A stretch of DNA of 64,000 nt from Schoenoplectus triqueter (taxonomy: Eukaryota; Streptophyta; Magnoliopsida; Poales; Cyperaceae): assembly GCA_964058805.1 (NCBI GenBank), contig CAXKVV010000167.1, positions 27,524 through 91,523 of the forward strand. The letters run 5' to 3'. How positions within the stretch are numbered: position 1 is the first letter of the stretch; every line of letters starts with the position of its first letter. A program made the translations under genes and the position numbers. Positions 35,440 through 47,152 of this stretch are shown piece by piece. The notes beneath the pieces are model-generated. The model was not told the DNA's origin. It searched no databases and saw only the letters and a program-made list of their open reading frames with translations.

Positions 35440-35818
35440 ACTATGCATAACACGGATTGATTATGTGCTATAGATCGATTCTTTGTTCTTATATTCTAAA
35501 TGGTTCATCCAGACCGCTCAAAATTTTTGAATATCTAGTTGGGAATCAAATTATAATATTTTAGAATTTTTGTACTATTTTTATAGATAGTTAGAAAATA
35601 ACTCTTTTGAATAGCTCATAATAATTAAATCAAGTGATTTTCTAACTATCTAAAAAATAGTAAAAAAATTGAAAAAATATAAATTTGACTAGAACTAGAT
35701 ATTTATATGGAAAATATTTTGAGCGGTTTGGATCAACCATTTCGACATTAAGAACGAAGAACCAATCCAAAGCATGGAGTCGATCCGTACTATATATAGC
35801 ATCATAGCACACTCTATA
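35440..35818. mobile_element. Foldback MITE
   Basis: Left arm GATCGATTCTTTGTTCTTAT and ACCGCTCAAAATTTTTGAATA pair with the right arm ATTTTGAGCGGTTTGGATCA...TTAAGAACGAAGAACC. Edges are approximate; the right side abuts TATATATAG. First of five foldback units in a chain ending near 37545. Confidence 0.65.
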
Positions 35819-35831
35819 TATAGAGAGAGAG

Positions 35832-36227
35832 AGATGTGTTATGGTGTTTTGCAAAACAAAAAAAATATATTACTTTGGGGTGAGATTTTAAATGTCGAGA
35901 TCTCAAATTGTTAATCTAAGTTGCTCAATAATTTTTTCATGTCAAAATCTTATGGGATATTATGATTTCATGTTTTGTTGAGCTTTTTAACTATTTTTTA
36001 AATTATTTTTAAAATCATCGTTGTTTAACATAAGAAAATAATATATTTTTAGGGCTATTTTTAAAATTTTAAAAATAGCTAGATAGATCAAAAAAATCAT
36101 GAAATTGAATATCCCATAAGATTTTGATATGAAAAAATTATTAAACAACTTAGAATGACCATCAGAGATCTCGGAATATAAAATATCACCCCAAACCAAT
36201 ATGGATTTTTTTGCTTTGCAAAGCACT

Positions 36228-36234
<7 letters not shown>
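35832..36234. mobile_element. Foldback MITE, GGTGCTTTGCAAAGC-type
   Basis: Left arm GTGTTATGGTGTTTTGCAAAAC pairs with right arm TTTGCTTTGCAAAGCACTATAACAC. Inner arms (TTGCTCAATAATTTTTTCAT and inverse) also pair. It is bounded by GA repeats on the left and a (CA)n run on the right. Confidence 0.7.
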
Positions 36235-36274
<40 letters not shown>

Positions 36275-36275
<1 letters not shown>

Positions 36276-36674
36276 GATCTTACGGTGCTTCGCAAAGCAA
36301 AAAGGGTTTTTCTTCGGTCTAAAAAAAATCTCACAAAATAAAAATTCAAATTGTCAATCTAATTCACCCAACATAAACTACATATTCAAATCTTATGGAA
36401 TACAAAATTTGATTATATTTGAATTTTTCTAACTATTTTTTTATGATTTTTAAAAAATATCCCAAAAATAATGATAGGTGCACCTAAAAAATTATCATTT
36501 TTCAAAAATCGAAAAAAATAATTACAAAGCTCCAAAAATAGTAAAATTTGATATTCAACAAGTTTTCAATATCTATATTATTGTTGACTAATTAGGTTGA
36601 TATTTTGAGCTCTCGGTATATGAGATTTTAAAACTAAACTAAAATATTTTTTTAATTCGCGAAACACTGTAAAG

Positions 36675-36676
<2 letters not shown>
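36275..36676. mobile_element. Foldback MITE, GGTGCTTCGCAAAGC-type
   Basis: Left arm AGATCTTACGGTGCTTCGC pairs with the right end TTCGCGAAACACTGTAAAGTCT. The interior is AT-rich. (TA)n lies to the left and (CT)n then (TA)n to the right. Confidence 0.6.
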
Positions 36677-36717
<41 letters not shown>

Positions 36718-36718
<1 letters not shown>

Positions 36719-37130
36719 GAGTGGAGATAGCGTGAGCTTAAGCTCACGGAGGCTTCCGTGAGCTTAACTCAAAAAACATATTAAATGATCTTAAAATTTT
36801 AATTTATCATTCTCATTAAATTCTTTATATGAAAATCTCATGGGATGCAAAAATTTGGAGCGTTTTGAGCTTTTTAAGTCGCCGTTTTTAATTTTTGAAA
36901 ATGATGTTCAAGTATTGAATATATTATTATTATTTTTAGAGCTGATTTTCAAAAATTAAAAACGACGACTTAAAAAACTCAAAACGCTCCAAATTTTTGC
37001 ATCCCATGAGATTTTCATATAAAGAATTTAATGAGAATGATAAATTAAAATTTTAAGATCATTTAATATGTTTTTTTGAGTTAAGCTCACGGAAGCCTCC
37101 GTGAGCTTAAGCTCACGCTATCTCCACTCT
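36718..37130. mobile_element. Foldback MITE, CGTGAGCTTAAGCTCACG family, best copy
   Basis: 413 bp with nearly perfect palindromic arms of almost 200 bp. Left TAGAGTGGAGATAGCGTGAG is matched inversely by CTCACGCTATCTCCACTCTA, and the dyad CGTGAGCTTAAGCTCACG is present at each end. The AT-rich loop centres near 36920. (TA)n flanks both sides. The outer TAGAGTGGAGATAG part is absent from the copy at 16061. Confidence 0.9.
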
Positions 37131-37147
37131 ATATATATATATATATA

Positions 37148-37539
37148 TGGTGAGGTTACGGTGCTTTGCAAAGTAAATAATTGATTTTACTTTGGCATTA
37201 GATTTCATATCCCGACGGCTTAAATGATCTATCTAAGTTGCTCAATAATTTTTTTATATTAAAATCTTATGGGATATTAAATTTCATGATTTTTTGAGAT
37301 TTCTAACTATTTTTAAATTATTTTTAAAAATATCCCTGAAATAGTCCATTTTCTTACATTAAACAAAGCTGTTTTGAAAAAAAAATTAGGAAACATAAAA
37401 AATCATGAAATTTAATATCCCATAAGATTTTAACATAAATAAATTATTGAGCAACTTAGATAGACCATTTAAACCGGCGGAATATGAAATCTCATGTCAA
37501 AATAAAACCGATTATTTACTTTATAAAAGCACCGTAAGC

Positions 37540-37545
<6 letters not shown>
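37148..37545. mobile_element. Foldback MITE, GGTGAGGTTACGGTGCTT-type
   Basis: Left GTGAGGTTACGGTGCTTTGC pairs with right AAAGCACCGTAAGCTCAC. Inner arms TAAATGATCTATCTAAGTTGC and the inverse near 37455 pair. (TA)n on both sides closes the chain. The open frame 37447-37662 derives from the right arm. Confidence 0.75.
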
Positions 37546-37578
<33 letters not shown>

Positions 37579-38076
37579 AATGTGCTACATAGTGCTTCTA
37601 CTATTTGTTTTTTTAACATTTGCTTGGTTTTTATGTACGGTTTGGATCAACTGAACACATAATTTCAGATTGGGTGTCATAATTTTACAGAAAAATATTT
37701 AATTTTAGTGACCATTTTTTCAGTATATTCGCAAAATTATTGACCTGATCTAAGGAAATTATCCTAAATTATAATTGAACAAAGCAAATAAAAAAAGGAA
37801 AAGTGAATGTCGGTCATGAGCATGTGGCCAGAGTTAGAAAATTGTCAAAGTCAATGGTGATAATAATCTCCTCGTTTATACACTGTACATACTATATACT
37901 TAAATAGTATCCGACTATAGTTTCAATTCATTATTCTCATGTCCGATTTTTGTCTTTTTCAAACTTCAAAATTTAACAAAAAAAAGGAAAATTCATTTTC
38001 ACATCTACCTTTATAGGGCTCCACAATTTCTCACTGTCAGAAAATTATGGGTCGTCTTTCAATCAGTGGTGCAGTG
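37546..38076. other. Intergenic AT-rich stretch
   Basis: Begins with a (TA)n run to about 37575; nothing else recognised. Confidence 0.4.
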
Positions 38077-38086
38077 GTGGAGAGAG

Positions 38087-38484
38087 CAGAGTAATAATAA
38101 GTTTTATTAAATTTATATTATTAAAAATAAGAGCGAGAAACGTAAAATTTCAAATATACGAATGGCAGCGCGCCACTGGCAGTGGCGCGGACGAAACGCG
38201 CCACTCCCAGTGGCGTGTTTCATTATTTTTAGGAAACGTGCCACTGCCAGTGGCGCGTTTCGTCCAAACCCCGTACAAGTGACTGCGCATTTTGTATAGT
38301 GGCGCGTGGCAGTGGCGCGTTTGCTAAAAATAATGAAACACGTCACTGCCAGTGGCGCGTTTCAAACGCGCAATGAACACGCCACTGCCAGTGGCGCACT
38401 ACCATTCGTATGTTTGAAATTTTACATTTCTCATTCTTATTTTTAATAATATTAATTTACTAAAACTTATTATTACTAAAATCT
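38087..38484. mobile_element. Palindromic Mutator-type MITE with internal GCCACTGCCAGTGGC dyads
   Basis: About 398 bp. Arms TAATAATAAGTTTTATTAAAT...AAAATTTCAAATATACGAATGG and their inverse pair over roughly 70 bp. The centre (38165-38395) is GC-rich and holds six variants of the short palindrome GCCACTGCCAGTGGC plus GCG words, embedded in larger inverted segments (GTTTCATTATTTTTAG and CTAAAAATAATGAAAC). The flanks share TGGAGAGAG (38078-38086 and 38486-38494), a 9-bp duplication as made by Mutator-type elements; a tenth matching base is also possible. Confidence 0.75.
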
Positions 38485-38494
38485 GTGGAGAGAG

Positions 38495-39065
38495 GAAGAG
38501 GCAAGGGGGGTCATTCCTGTGTCTTCTATTTGAATTGAAAATAAAATCTGTAGGGCCCCCTCCCTATAAATTGGTTTCAATTTATGGACTATTGAATATA
38601 GTTAATCTAAATTAAATTGGTTTAGTTATTTTGAAATCATAAGCCTTCTTGTTGTTATTTTGTTAAATTTAAAAATAGCAAGGTGGTTCATTTCCTTTTT
38701 GAATAAATTGGCACACGATTCATTTCTTTAATCCCCTTTTGTCCCTCTCATTGGACTCAACAGATACATTTCTTTGAGCTCTCCAATTTACTAGCTTCTA
38801 CCAAAATATTACTCGCTTCTGTCTCTCTCTGCAATTGCATCTTGGATACTGGTTACTCTTCATTTTTAAATATGATTATAGTTAGTCACTTACTGATATA
38901 CCATATTCCATATACATATTACTTTTGCGATTTTGCCCAGTTGCATGTGCATTAGTTTTTCCTTAAATTCATTATTTACGCTTAGTTCTAATATTCTGTT
39001 AACTTTTCCTTAAAGCAAGTGCATCTTTTGCTTTTATATTTTTCATTTGGATTTCAAGTGAAGCT
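38495..39065. other. Intergenic
   Basis: No gene recognised; the last 30 bases or so lead into the hAT remnant. Confidence 0.35.
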
Positions 39066-39318
39066 TTTAATTTATTCTAAGCTTTAATTTGGCGATCACT
39101 CTTCCAGTATCTATTGTAACGATGGAACGTGCATTTTCAGCCATAAACCTCATCAAGACAGGCTCTGAAATAAAATGGGAGATGATTTTCTTCGAGACTA
39201 CATGGTAGTATACATTGAGGAGGAAATTACAAAATAAAATCACTTGTGATGAAATTATTGATATTCATGATTTGTTAGGAAGTCGCAGGGCTAAACTGAA
39301 ATTAATAGAAATGTAGCT
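39066..39318 (+). pseudogene. hAT transposase C-terminal fragment, frameshifted
   Basis: Reads LPVSIVTMERAFSAINLIKT from about 39101, the conserved start of the hAT dimerisation region (LPVSTATVERAFSAM-like). Continuing needs two frame changes: GDDFLRDYMVVYIEEEIT around 39175-39230, then CDEIIDIHDLLGSRRAKLKL ending at a TAG near 39316. Only the C-terminal end of the transposase remains, so it is dead. It is not shown to belong to the small hAT-type family in this window. Confidence 0.75.
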
Positions 39319-41397
39319 TAAGTCTTTATTTTAGAAAAAAAATATTATGAATATCACTTATCTTTTCTTTTGCTTATGTTATGTTGTTGACATTATAATT
39401 TTTAAACTATATTTAGTATTTAACATTTTTTTACCAAAATAGTTATGATTTAATATTTTTTCAAATTTTGGTTCCGTCCTTGCTTTCAATTGAGCGAGAC
39501 TTGTTTTACATAAAAGAAAGACTATTTACTATTTACTATTGAATAATTGAATTCCTTTTCAATAGATAGTATATTTTTGGCTTGTAGGATTTTGTGATTT
39601 TTTTGAAGTTATATTTGCCAGCTTCTATTTTCTTTCTCCTTTTTGTCATTTTAGGAGCTTTTTGCCAAGCTTTGGAGTTTGGCCCATATCATCATTCATG
39701 GTCCCAAACCCTTGATAAATGATAAGGTTTGTATGTACGTATTTATAATTTTCCCAACATTTTTGATGAAGGCACTAATACCAGTTTAGTTAAATAAGAC
39801 ATGTTTGTTTGGGATAACCAATCAAATATTTGTGTTTTAAACCCAATCTGTTTTGGATTTATCCAAATGCATTTTCGACACACATGTATGGTTCAAAGTT
39901 TTTTTTTTTTTTTTATGTAAAACATACTACAACGGTGCATGCTTTTCTCAAATTTATGGTTCGGTATCAGGTGGAAACCAATTACAGAATAAAAAGGATT
40001 TTGAATTTAAAAAAAGTTGAGGATGATATAAATTCTTGTGGCATCTCTTGTAAATTTTTGAGGTTTTTAAACACAATTTTACGGTGGTGTGAAAAATATT
40101 TGTCGGTCTTTAGTCTTTACCCAGTATTGTTTAAATGGTTCATGGTTAAGAAACAATGTGTAAATACTTTTAAAATGGTTAATCAACCCAGTATTGTTTT
40201 TATTTACTTCAAAAAAAGAAGTATTGTCTATTATGGATTCCAAATTTGCATAAATTTGGGCCCAGTAAAGGTCCCTATTATGGGCCACATATTTTGTCTA
40301 AAATACGGTCCAATTAATCATGGTACAATAATTATAATATCCACGAAGGGGAGTAGACACAGAGTAACCCATGCATTAAGTGGATTATTTTCTCAGGCTA
40401 AGCTATTTAAAAATAAAATAAAAAGAAACAATATTTCTTGTCATAAACATAGTAGACAGTTTATTTTGAATAGTCTAAAAACATGTCCTTTGAAAAATCA
40501 CTCCAATAATATGAATGAAGCTTGCAATCATATTGTTCTGATTATTTTTCCTTTTTTTAATGAGACCTCATTGGTATTGAATGTTGTCATCTTCATGAAG
40601 TATAAACAAAATACCGATGAGTATTAAGTCTTTCGAGAAAGATAGTGCCAAACTGTAATACTGCCATTTTTTTATAAAAGATTTTCATTAATTTAAGTAA
40701 TAGTGCTCAAATCTTCATTTGAATCTTAACATATTGTAAGCTTGTAAGCCACATTGCTGTCTTTTTTCCCGTTATATAGACACAATGCATAAATAATTTG
40801 TACAATATCATAATAAATGGAACAATGAGATATCTCAAAATAAAATAAAAAATAAGTGTCATAAATTTAGTTTGTACAATATCATAATAAATGAAACAAT
40901 GATATATCTCAAAATAAATATAAAAATAATCAAAATTTGGTCTCCGACTAGATTTTCAAATGGAAATCATTTTGAGTGATTGAAATTATCCATTTTGACT
41001 TTAAAAATAAAAAATGATCCATAGTACGATTGTGATTTGTGTATGGCGTTTCAGATTTAATTCTATAATTTAAAATTGGAAATAAATAATTCGAACCTAA
41101 TCAAGTCCCTATAAAGTTATGTTAATAAACCAACTTTTAATTTTTTTTTTTTGCTATTTTTATGCATGGGGAGAAAATTATTGTTTTTGGATGAATCAGA
41201 ATTTTCAGCTCAAATCATTTCTTGCTATTAGAAAAATAACAAAATAATTAAAAATATATTTTTGATTTTCTAACACATTTTGACATGAAGATTTGATTGA
41301 ATGATTTGGATCATTTATTTCTGATTTAAAATTATATATTGGAGTCCACCATGCTTTGAGAAATATCATAACACAACTCTCTCTCTCTATACTTGAA
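39319..41397. other. Intergenic AT-rich stretch
   Basis: No gene accepted. A 265-codon frame at 39830-40627 has no recognisable domain and AT-driven composition. TTGTACAATATCATAATAAATG...ATATCTCAAAATAAA is duplicated in tandem (about 40797-40850 and 40872-40925). Parts of 40930-41390 look like decayed foldback arms. Confidence 0.35.
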
Positions 41398-41625
41398 ATT
41401 TTTCTGAGGGGTAGACAATCGCTATTATTATAAATCATTAGCAAAATACATTTGCTACCTCCTAAAAAAATAGAAAAAGTTTTCAAAAATTATAAAATTT
41501 GGTAAGCATGCATATTTTAATATATAGATTATATTAACCGGTTGGATCATCTTTTAAATTTAAAAATAGAAAATATATAGCGAAGTATAAAAATATTTTA
41601 TATTTCATTATTCATCGTAGTACAA
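41398..41625. mobile_element. Truncated foldback MITE, GTGAAGTACAAA family
   Basis: ATAAAATTTGGTAAGCATG..TTTTAATATATAGATTATATTAACCGGTTGGATCATC matches the right half of the element at 16828-17195; the left arm is not complete. Confidence 0.4.
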
Positions 41626-41744
41626 AAAAAGTGAGATTGAGAGGTTCTGCAAAAAGAGCATCACTTGAGACGATGAACATTTTTATGAAATTAATTTGAA
41701 AGATCTATATTATCTTCACATAGTATCTTTAGTATATATATATA

Positions 41745-42054
41745 GAGAGAGAAGGGATCAGTTGACAATGTGTTATTTTCACAACCTTGACAATGAATCT
41801 CTAAATAAATACAAAAAAATCTTAAAAATAATTTTTTTTATAGATATATTCTTCAACGTTTAGATTGACGGTCACTCAAATTTCATGCAATTTCATTATC
41901 GTTTGATAGTCCATCAAATTTTTATATAATTTGCAACGGTTCCATTAACAGTCTTTGATGGACTTTTTCTATTTTTAAGATTTTTTTTTTATATTTATTT
42001 AGAGGTATATTATCAAGATTGTCAAAATAACCCATTGTCAATGAATCCCCACTC
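41745..42054. mobile_element. Mutator-type MITE, TTGACAATGGGTTATTTTGACA family, copy 1
   Basis: Ends GAGAGAGAAGGGATCAGTTG and ATTGTCAATGAATCCCCACTC are inverted, with TGACAATG(T)GTTATTTT arms inside. ATATATATA flanks both sides (41736-41744 and 42055-42063), compatible with a 9-bp duplication but within TA repeats. Inner arms pair around CCATCAAA/TTTGATGG. Confidence 0.7.
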
Positions 42055-42064
42055 ATATATATAT

Positions 42065-42466
42065 AGTAAAGCTAGCGTGTTCTAGGAGTACGGAGCCCCT
42101 CTCTGATATTAGCTCAAAAAATATAACAAATGATCTCCAAATTTTGTTTTATCACTCTCATTAAATTCTTCATATTGAAATCTTATGGGTATAAAAATTT
42201 AGGGTATTTCAAATTTTCTACGTCACTCTTTTCAATTTTTGAAAATCAACTCTAAAAAAATAATAAAATATTTAATATTTGTACATTATTTTTAAAAATT
42301 GAAAAGAATAATTTAGAAAACTCGAAACAGCTCAAATTTCTATACCCCATAAGATTTCAATATAAAGAATTGAATGAGAGTGATAAATCAAAATTTAAAA
42401 ATTATTTGATAAACTTTTTGAGCCAGAATCATGGAGGGCTCCGTTCTCCTATGAGCATGCTAGTTT

Positions 42467-42470
<4 letters not shown>
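42065..42470. mobile_element. Foldback MITE, AGTAAAGCTAGCGTG-type
   Basis: Left AGTAAAGCTAGCGTGTTCTA..GGAGCCCCTC pairs with right GGGCTCCGTTCTCCTATGAGCATGCTAGTTTTACT. Long AT-rich arms meet near 42265. The left flank is TATATAT, shared with the preceding Mutator-type copy, and the right flank is (TA)n to about 42508. Confidence 0.75.
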
Positions 42471-42508
<38 letters not shown>

Positions 42509-43737
42509 TGAATCTATGATTTAATTTATGCCCCTTGAAAAGCAATCAACATTACTCTTATTTTAGAAGAAAAATAAAATTGATGTCTTCACTATAACAA
42601 AACTGAAATTTACTAACACCAATTTACTGATGATTTTTAGTGAAAACCGTTAGTAACATTGGGCAGTGGCAGTTTGATAAATAAATTTAATTATTTTATA
42701 ACGGTTTAGAAGAAGAAAACATTAAAAAATATGTCAGAAAGTGTACAAAAAATATCGACAACCTTTACTAATGGTTTTCAATTAATAACCGTTAGCAAAA
42801 CCCAATGCAAAAACCTTTACTAACGATTTTTCATTAAAACCCATTAGGAAATGTTTTTTAGAATTAGTTGGGTTTTGCTAACGGTTATTAATAGAAAACC
42901 ATAAGAAAAAAAATTACGCTGGATTTTGCTAATGGTTACTAATACAAAATCATTAGCAAAGGTTTATGCGCAAAAAAAAACTAATATATCTCAAGTATAT
43001 CTCTTTGGCCATCATCAGCTCATTCATTTCTCTCTTCTTCAACTTGTTTCTGATTTGAGATATATTTTTTTATTGGTAAATTAGATTTTAATTGGTATAT
43101 TAATTAAATTAATCAATTTATAATTAGATTATTAATTGATCAGCAACTATCTTTTTTCCTTTAACCAGCAACCAGCAACAAGCAACCAATTAGCTGCGCC
43201 CTTCTCTAAGGTATATTTTTAATTTTTATCTCTAAATTAGCTTTAATTAATTAGTTGTTAGATGTATTTTTATCTCCAACCAGCACATACATGTACATGA
43301 TAAATTAGTTATTAGTTACTAGCATTATTTACATAATTAATTGATTAATTACACATATATAAATATATATAATTAATTGATAGTATTGTCATATAGGACC
43401 AATTTACTAGAATTTCAAAATAATTTAGGTTGGTACCTATTCAAGATTAATTCAATTGGGATTAATCTTGAATAGTCCCTGATGGGATTGTTTTTTGAAT
43501 ATTTTATCTCATTTAGTACTAGTGAAGATACGTTACTTGCAATCTAGTATTTGAGAATAATTTGGTGTTATTATTTCTCCTTTTGCTCTTATGAATATAG
43601 ACGTACATGGAAATGTGCATTGGCATATTCAAGGAGCAAAAGAAAAAATGCTATCAAATTTTTTTCAAACACCAGATTAAAATTAACGTGTCTCACTAAT
43701 GAGATAAAATATTTAAAGAGTGAGTTAGGATAAAAGC

Positions 43738-43905
43738 CTAAACTTATAAACCCTAAACCCCGAACTATGAATCCAAACCATAAACCCTGAACCCTAAACC
43801 CAAAACATAAACCCTGAACCCAAACCCTAAATTCCAAACCATAAACCCCAAATTATAAACCCTATACCATAAACTCCTAAACCCTAATTTGTGAACCTAA
43901 ATTAA
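43738..43905 (+). repeat. Degenerate telomere-like AAACCCTAA array inside CACTA A
   Basis: Around 14 variants of AAACCCTAA, AACCATAAACC and AACCCTGAACC in a row. It lies inside a transposon, so it is not a chromosome end. Confidence 0.7.
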
Positions 43906-44297
43906 GAAAAAATATTTTTAAGCAATCTGATACTAAAAACATATAGAATATATTTCTTTGTTAATCTTACCATTAATGACACCAACAAAAACTGAACTTA
44001 TTAATGAAATTGAGAAGGTTAAGGAGATGATAATGCAGAAGGATCAATAAATGCACAATTGGAAAAATAAAATGATTTTATTACATCGAGCAATGATTTT
44101 AATGAATGAAGTGATGGCCAAAGCCCATGGAGTGACTTATGAGCCAACGCAACTTGATGACTCATTGATATATATTTTAATTTTTGAAATCAAGTGATAG
44201 CCCAAACTCTTATTATATTGTTATAATTTTATTTATTTGTGTTGCAGGGTTCGACGATAGTCTTTCATGAGCTTCTAATGACAAAAACATAAATATT

Positions 44298-44612
44298 ATG
44301 TTTGATAAAGTAGTCAAATCTATTAAAGACGACAATAGATGGAAGAAGATATATATATGGGATGATTTGTATTGGTCGAGTCTAGAAATTAGGCATTATC
44401 TGGATGTGATGCATATTATTAAAAATATTTATGAATGTCTAATTGGTTCATTGTTGAATATTAAAGAAAAAATTAAAGACGACATCAGAATAAGAAAATA
44501 TATGGTTGAATTGGGGATTCGTCATGAACTAGCACTAATAAAGGCCGAAAAACATACTTTCCTTCCCCCCGACATGCTATATTTTATCAAAAAAGAAAGA
44601 AAAACTTAGTTT
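44298..44612 (+). pseudogene. TNP2-type CACTA transposase fragment
   Basis: About 104 codons ending ...KKERKT-stop. The motif RHYLDVMHIIKNIYECLIGSLLNI followed by an MVELGIRHELAL / FLPPDMLYF block is characteristic of the TNP2-type transposase of plant CACTA elements (LDVMHIEKN, LGTLLNI in the family). Upstream, 43981-44165 reads like a decayed coiled-coil end of a second En/Spm protein (LINEIEKVKEM, AKAHGVTYEP). The rest of the transposase is missing, so the element is not autonomous. Confidence 0.8.
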
Positions 44613-45109
44613 GTTAGGATATCTGAAATTGAGTAAGGTTTCAACTAGTTGTTCATCAAATATCTCTAAAAAGGTGTCAATTAAGGATTTATTAATGAGG
44701 TAAAAAAATGGTGGTTGAATTTGTTAAGAAAAATATATGACTTGTTGTAAATTTTGTTCTAAATTTTATTATTGTAATATGTTGTGATGATTTGAATTAT
44801 GAAATTACATATGTCATATGTTATTTTTCATTTTTTTATGTATATGTGATATGATATTTTTTTTATGTGGAAAAAATATATGTCAATTTAATGTGTTGAT
44901 GATGTGTGATTATTATATACGACTTGCAAAATCAAATGAGCTGGTCACAGAAAAATAGAAAAAAAATTTAAAAAGATTTTCTTTGCTAACAGTTTATTAT
45001 TCAAAAGCCATTAACAAAACCTCTATCTCCTAACAATTTTATATTTAAAAATCATTAATATATAACTTTGCTAATGGTTTTTAAAAGAAAATCGTTAGTA
45101 AAGCTCAAC

Positions 45110-45310
45110 GAAAAATCTTTGAAGGCGCTGACATTTGCTAACGGTTTTTAAAAGAAAACCGTTAGAAAACCTCAAAGAAAAATCTTTGAAGGCGCCTACA
45201 TTTGCTAACAGTCTTGAAACGAAAACTATTAGGAAAACACAGCTAAAAAGTATTCAAGGCGTCTACATTTGCTAACGGTTTTTAAATGAAAATCATTAGG
45301 AAAGCTTAGC
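45110..45310 (+). repeat. Internal repeats in the right end of CACTA A
   Basis: Three units of about 70-75 bp, each with (A)AAAATCTTTGAAGGCG or a variant, then ACATTTGCTAACGGTTT and its near inverse. Confidence 0.7.
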
Positions 45311-45437
45311 GAAAAGCACCTACATTGCCTATATTTCTTAACGGTCGCTTATACTTTTTCTAATTTTCCATTAATAATGATTGTAAAACCGTTATTATTT
45401 TTTTTAAAATCGTTAATAAAGCTCTTTTATGCGGTAA

Positions 45438-47152
45438 AATTAATCAAAGCCAAGTGACCAACACATGTAAGACTAGATGTCGGCCTTGGCGCCACCACTT
45501 ATTATTCACGTAATAAATGGAGTAACTATAATCAGATTGGCATATATACCTCTTGCTTAATAGCAATGCTTTTTTGTTTGTCTTCTTCCTTTCGTCCAAT
45601 CGATTCAGAGGCGCAATAAAAAAAAATTCTGAAGAAGAGTTATTTCAGAAAAGAGGGGGAGAAATGATACACAGACATTTTTGTTGAATAATTTGAGGGG
45701 GAGAACATTCTGTCTCAAATAATTTTTTGAAAGAAGGACAAAATATAAAATTGGCGGATGGAATTACACTACAACTGTCAACTGGCCTGGAATGGAAGTT
45801 GCAGCAGCTTGCACAGTTATGCCTTACTATAGTCTGAAATATTCCTAATCCTTTGTTTTCAATGGGATCCGTGCAGGCACAAATTGATGATGCATATGAT
45901 ATGAGCAGTTCACATGCATTATTGTTGATCACGTACGCACCCTATGAAAGAAAGATGATAGAAACTAAGAATTAGAAGATTCAACATTTCTAGTTTTTCT
46001 TTTCTTTTCTTTTTTAAATAATTTGATATATAGCATTGCAAAAAAAAAAAAAGGACAATCCACACTTTCAACCTAGAAGACTGGGCTAAAAGGAAAAGCC
46101 TCAACCCCACTTAATTTGTTGCATTCGCCTAGTGGTTTGGTAAAAAAGGCATTCTCCCTTTTGAAGAATATGCATTATGAAATTAATTATTGTTTTTGGC
46201 TGTATCAAATTAAAGCACAGTCAAGCCGTTTTAAGTTTGTGTACTTACTTTGATAATCAAATGCACTTTTCTTGTATATAATATTGTCATGCGTTTTTAG
46301 TTAGTTTATCTAACATTCGTACGCCCAACTATTTAATTTCTCTCTTTTTTTTTCCTTTTGTGTGGCATTGAGAATTTCGTTTTTTTTTATAAATTAATGC
46401 ATAATTCATAATACAGGAAGAGTATTAATCAAACTTCTTATAGCTATCTCGATATTAATATTTTTATTATTAATTTTATTTAATTTTTTCATCTACTTGA
46501 CTCAATTAATGGCTGTTGTAAAATTTTTCTATCTCCTCATTTAAAATAGATGAGTCCAATATATTTAAGATAAATTTTAATACTTAAAATAATTAAACTT
46601 TTTTATATTCTTATAGATAAATTATTAAATTATCATATATTTAATTTATATTGTTTTATTACTAGTTTTTACTACTACCACCGCCACCAGTACTATTATC
46701 AATAACGTATCTTCTAGCTATATGCCACATCATTAATGTTTTTTATTATTGATTTTATTTAGATCTTTTCACCTATTTTGACGCAATGATTATTGTATAG
46801 TTATTTTTTCTCCTCACCACTACTATCACCATCATCACTATTCACTACTACGATCTAGTATGTACCAAGTTTCTAGCTGTACTCCACATCATTAATGTTT
46901 TGTATCATTTATTTTTCTTAACTTCTACCTTGAGCCAATGAATAATGGATAATTATTCTCACTTAATTATCATATATTTAATTTATAATATTGTTTAAAA
47001 TTATTATTATCATTATTTATTGTTGTTGTTGTTTTTGTTATTACTATAACTTTTTTCCAGGAAAAACAACCATAGTGCTGATAATGAGCTCACAAACTGG
47101 AAGCCAAACATTTTGACTAACGGATGCCAAACGAAATAAAAGTTCACATTAA
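45438..47152. other. Intergenic with degenerate repeats
   Basis: No gene accepted. At 46430-46990 two or three diverged units share TCTAGCT(A)T.. CCACATCATTAATGTTTT, a pyrimidine stretch and (T)TAATTATCATATATTTAATTTATA. The minus-strand frame 45645-45932 has no recognised domain. Confidence 0.35.

Larger units (their letters stand above)
42590..45437. mobile_element. CACTA element A, decayed
   Basis: Left terminus CACTATAACAAAACTGAAAT at 42590. Both ends carry many copies of AACCGTTAGTAA/TTGCTAACGGTTTT in both orientations, the usual CACTA subterminal repeats. The right border is unclear because the last repeats fade into TTTTATGCGGTAAAA near 45437 without an intact TAGTG. It contains a TNP2-type transposase remnant. 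The segment around 43310-43440 matches 51655-51785 of element B, so the two belong to one family. Confidence 0.75.

Noticed and set aside
39830..40627. 265-codon plus-strand open frame
   Set aside because: Length is notable, but composition is AT-driven (many F, I, K, N), no domain or motif is visible, and there are no splice or promoter cues. Treated as chance.
43738..43905. True telomere or chromosome end
   Set aside because: Repeats are degenerate and lie within a CACTA element.
45645..45932. 95-codon minus-strand frame with many Cys
   Set aside because: No recognised domain; both strands give comparable fragments and there is no splice or promoter support.
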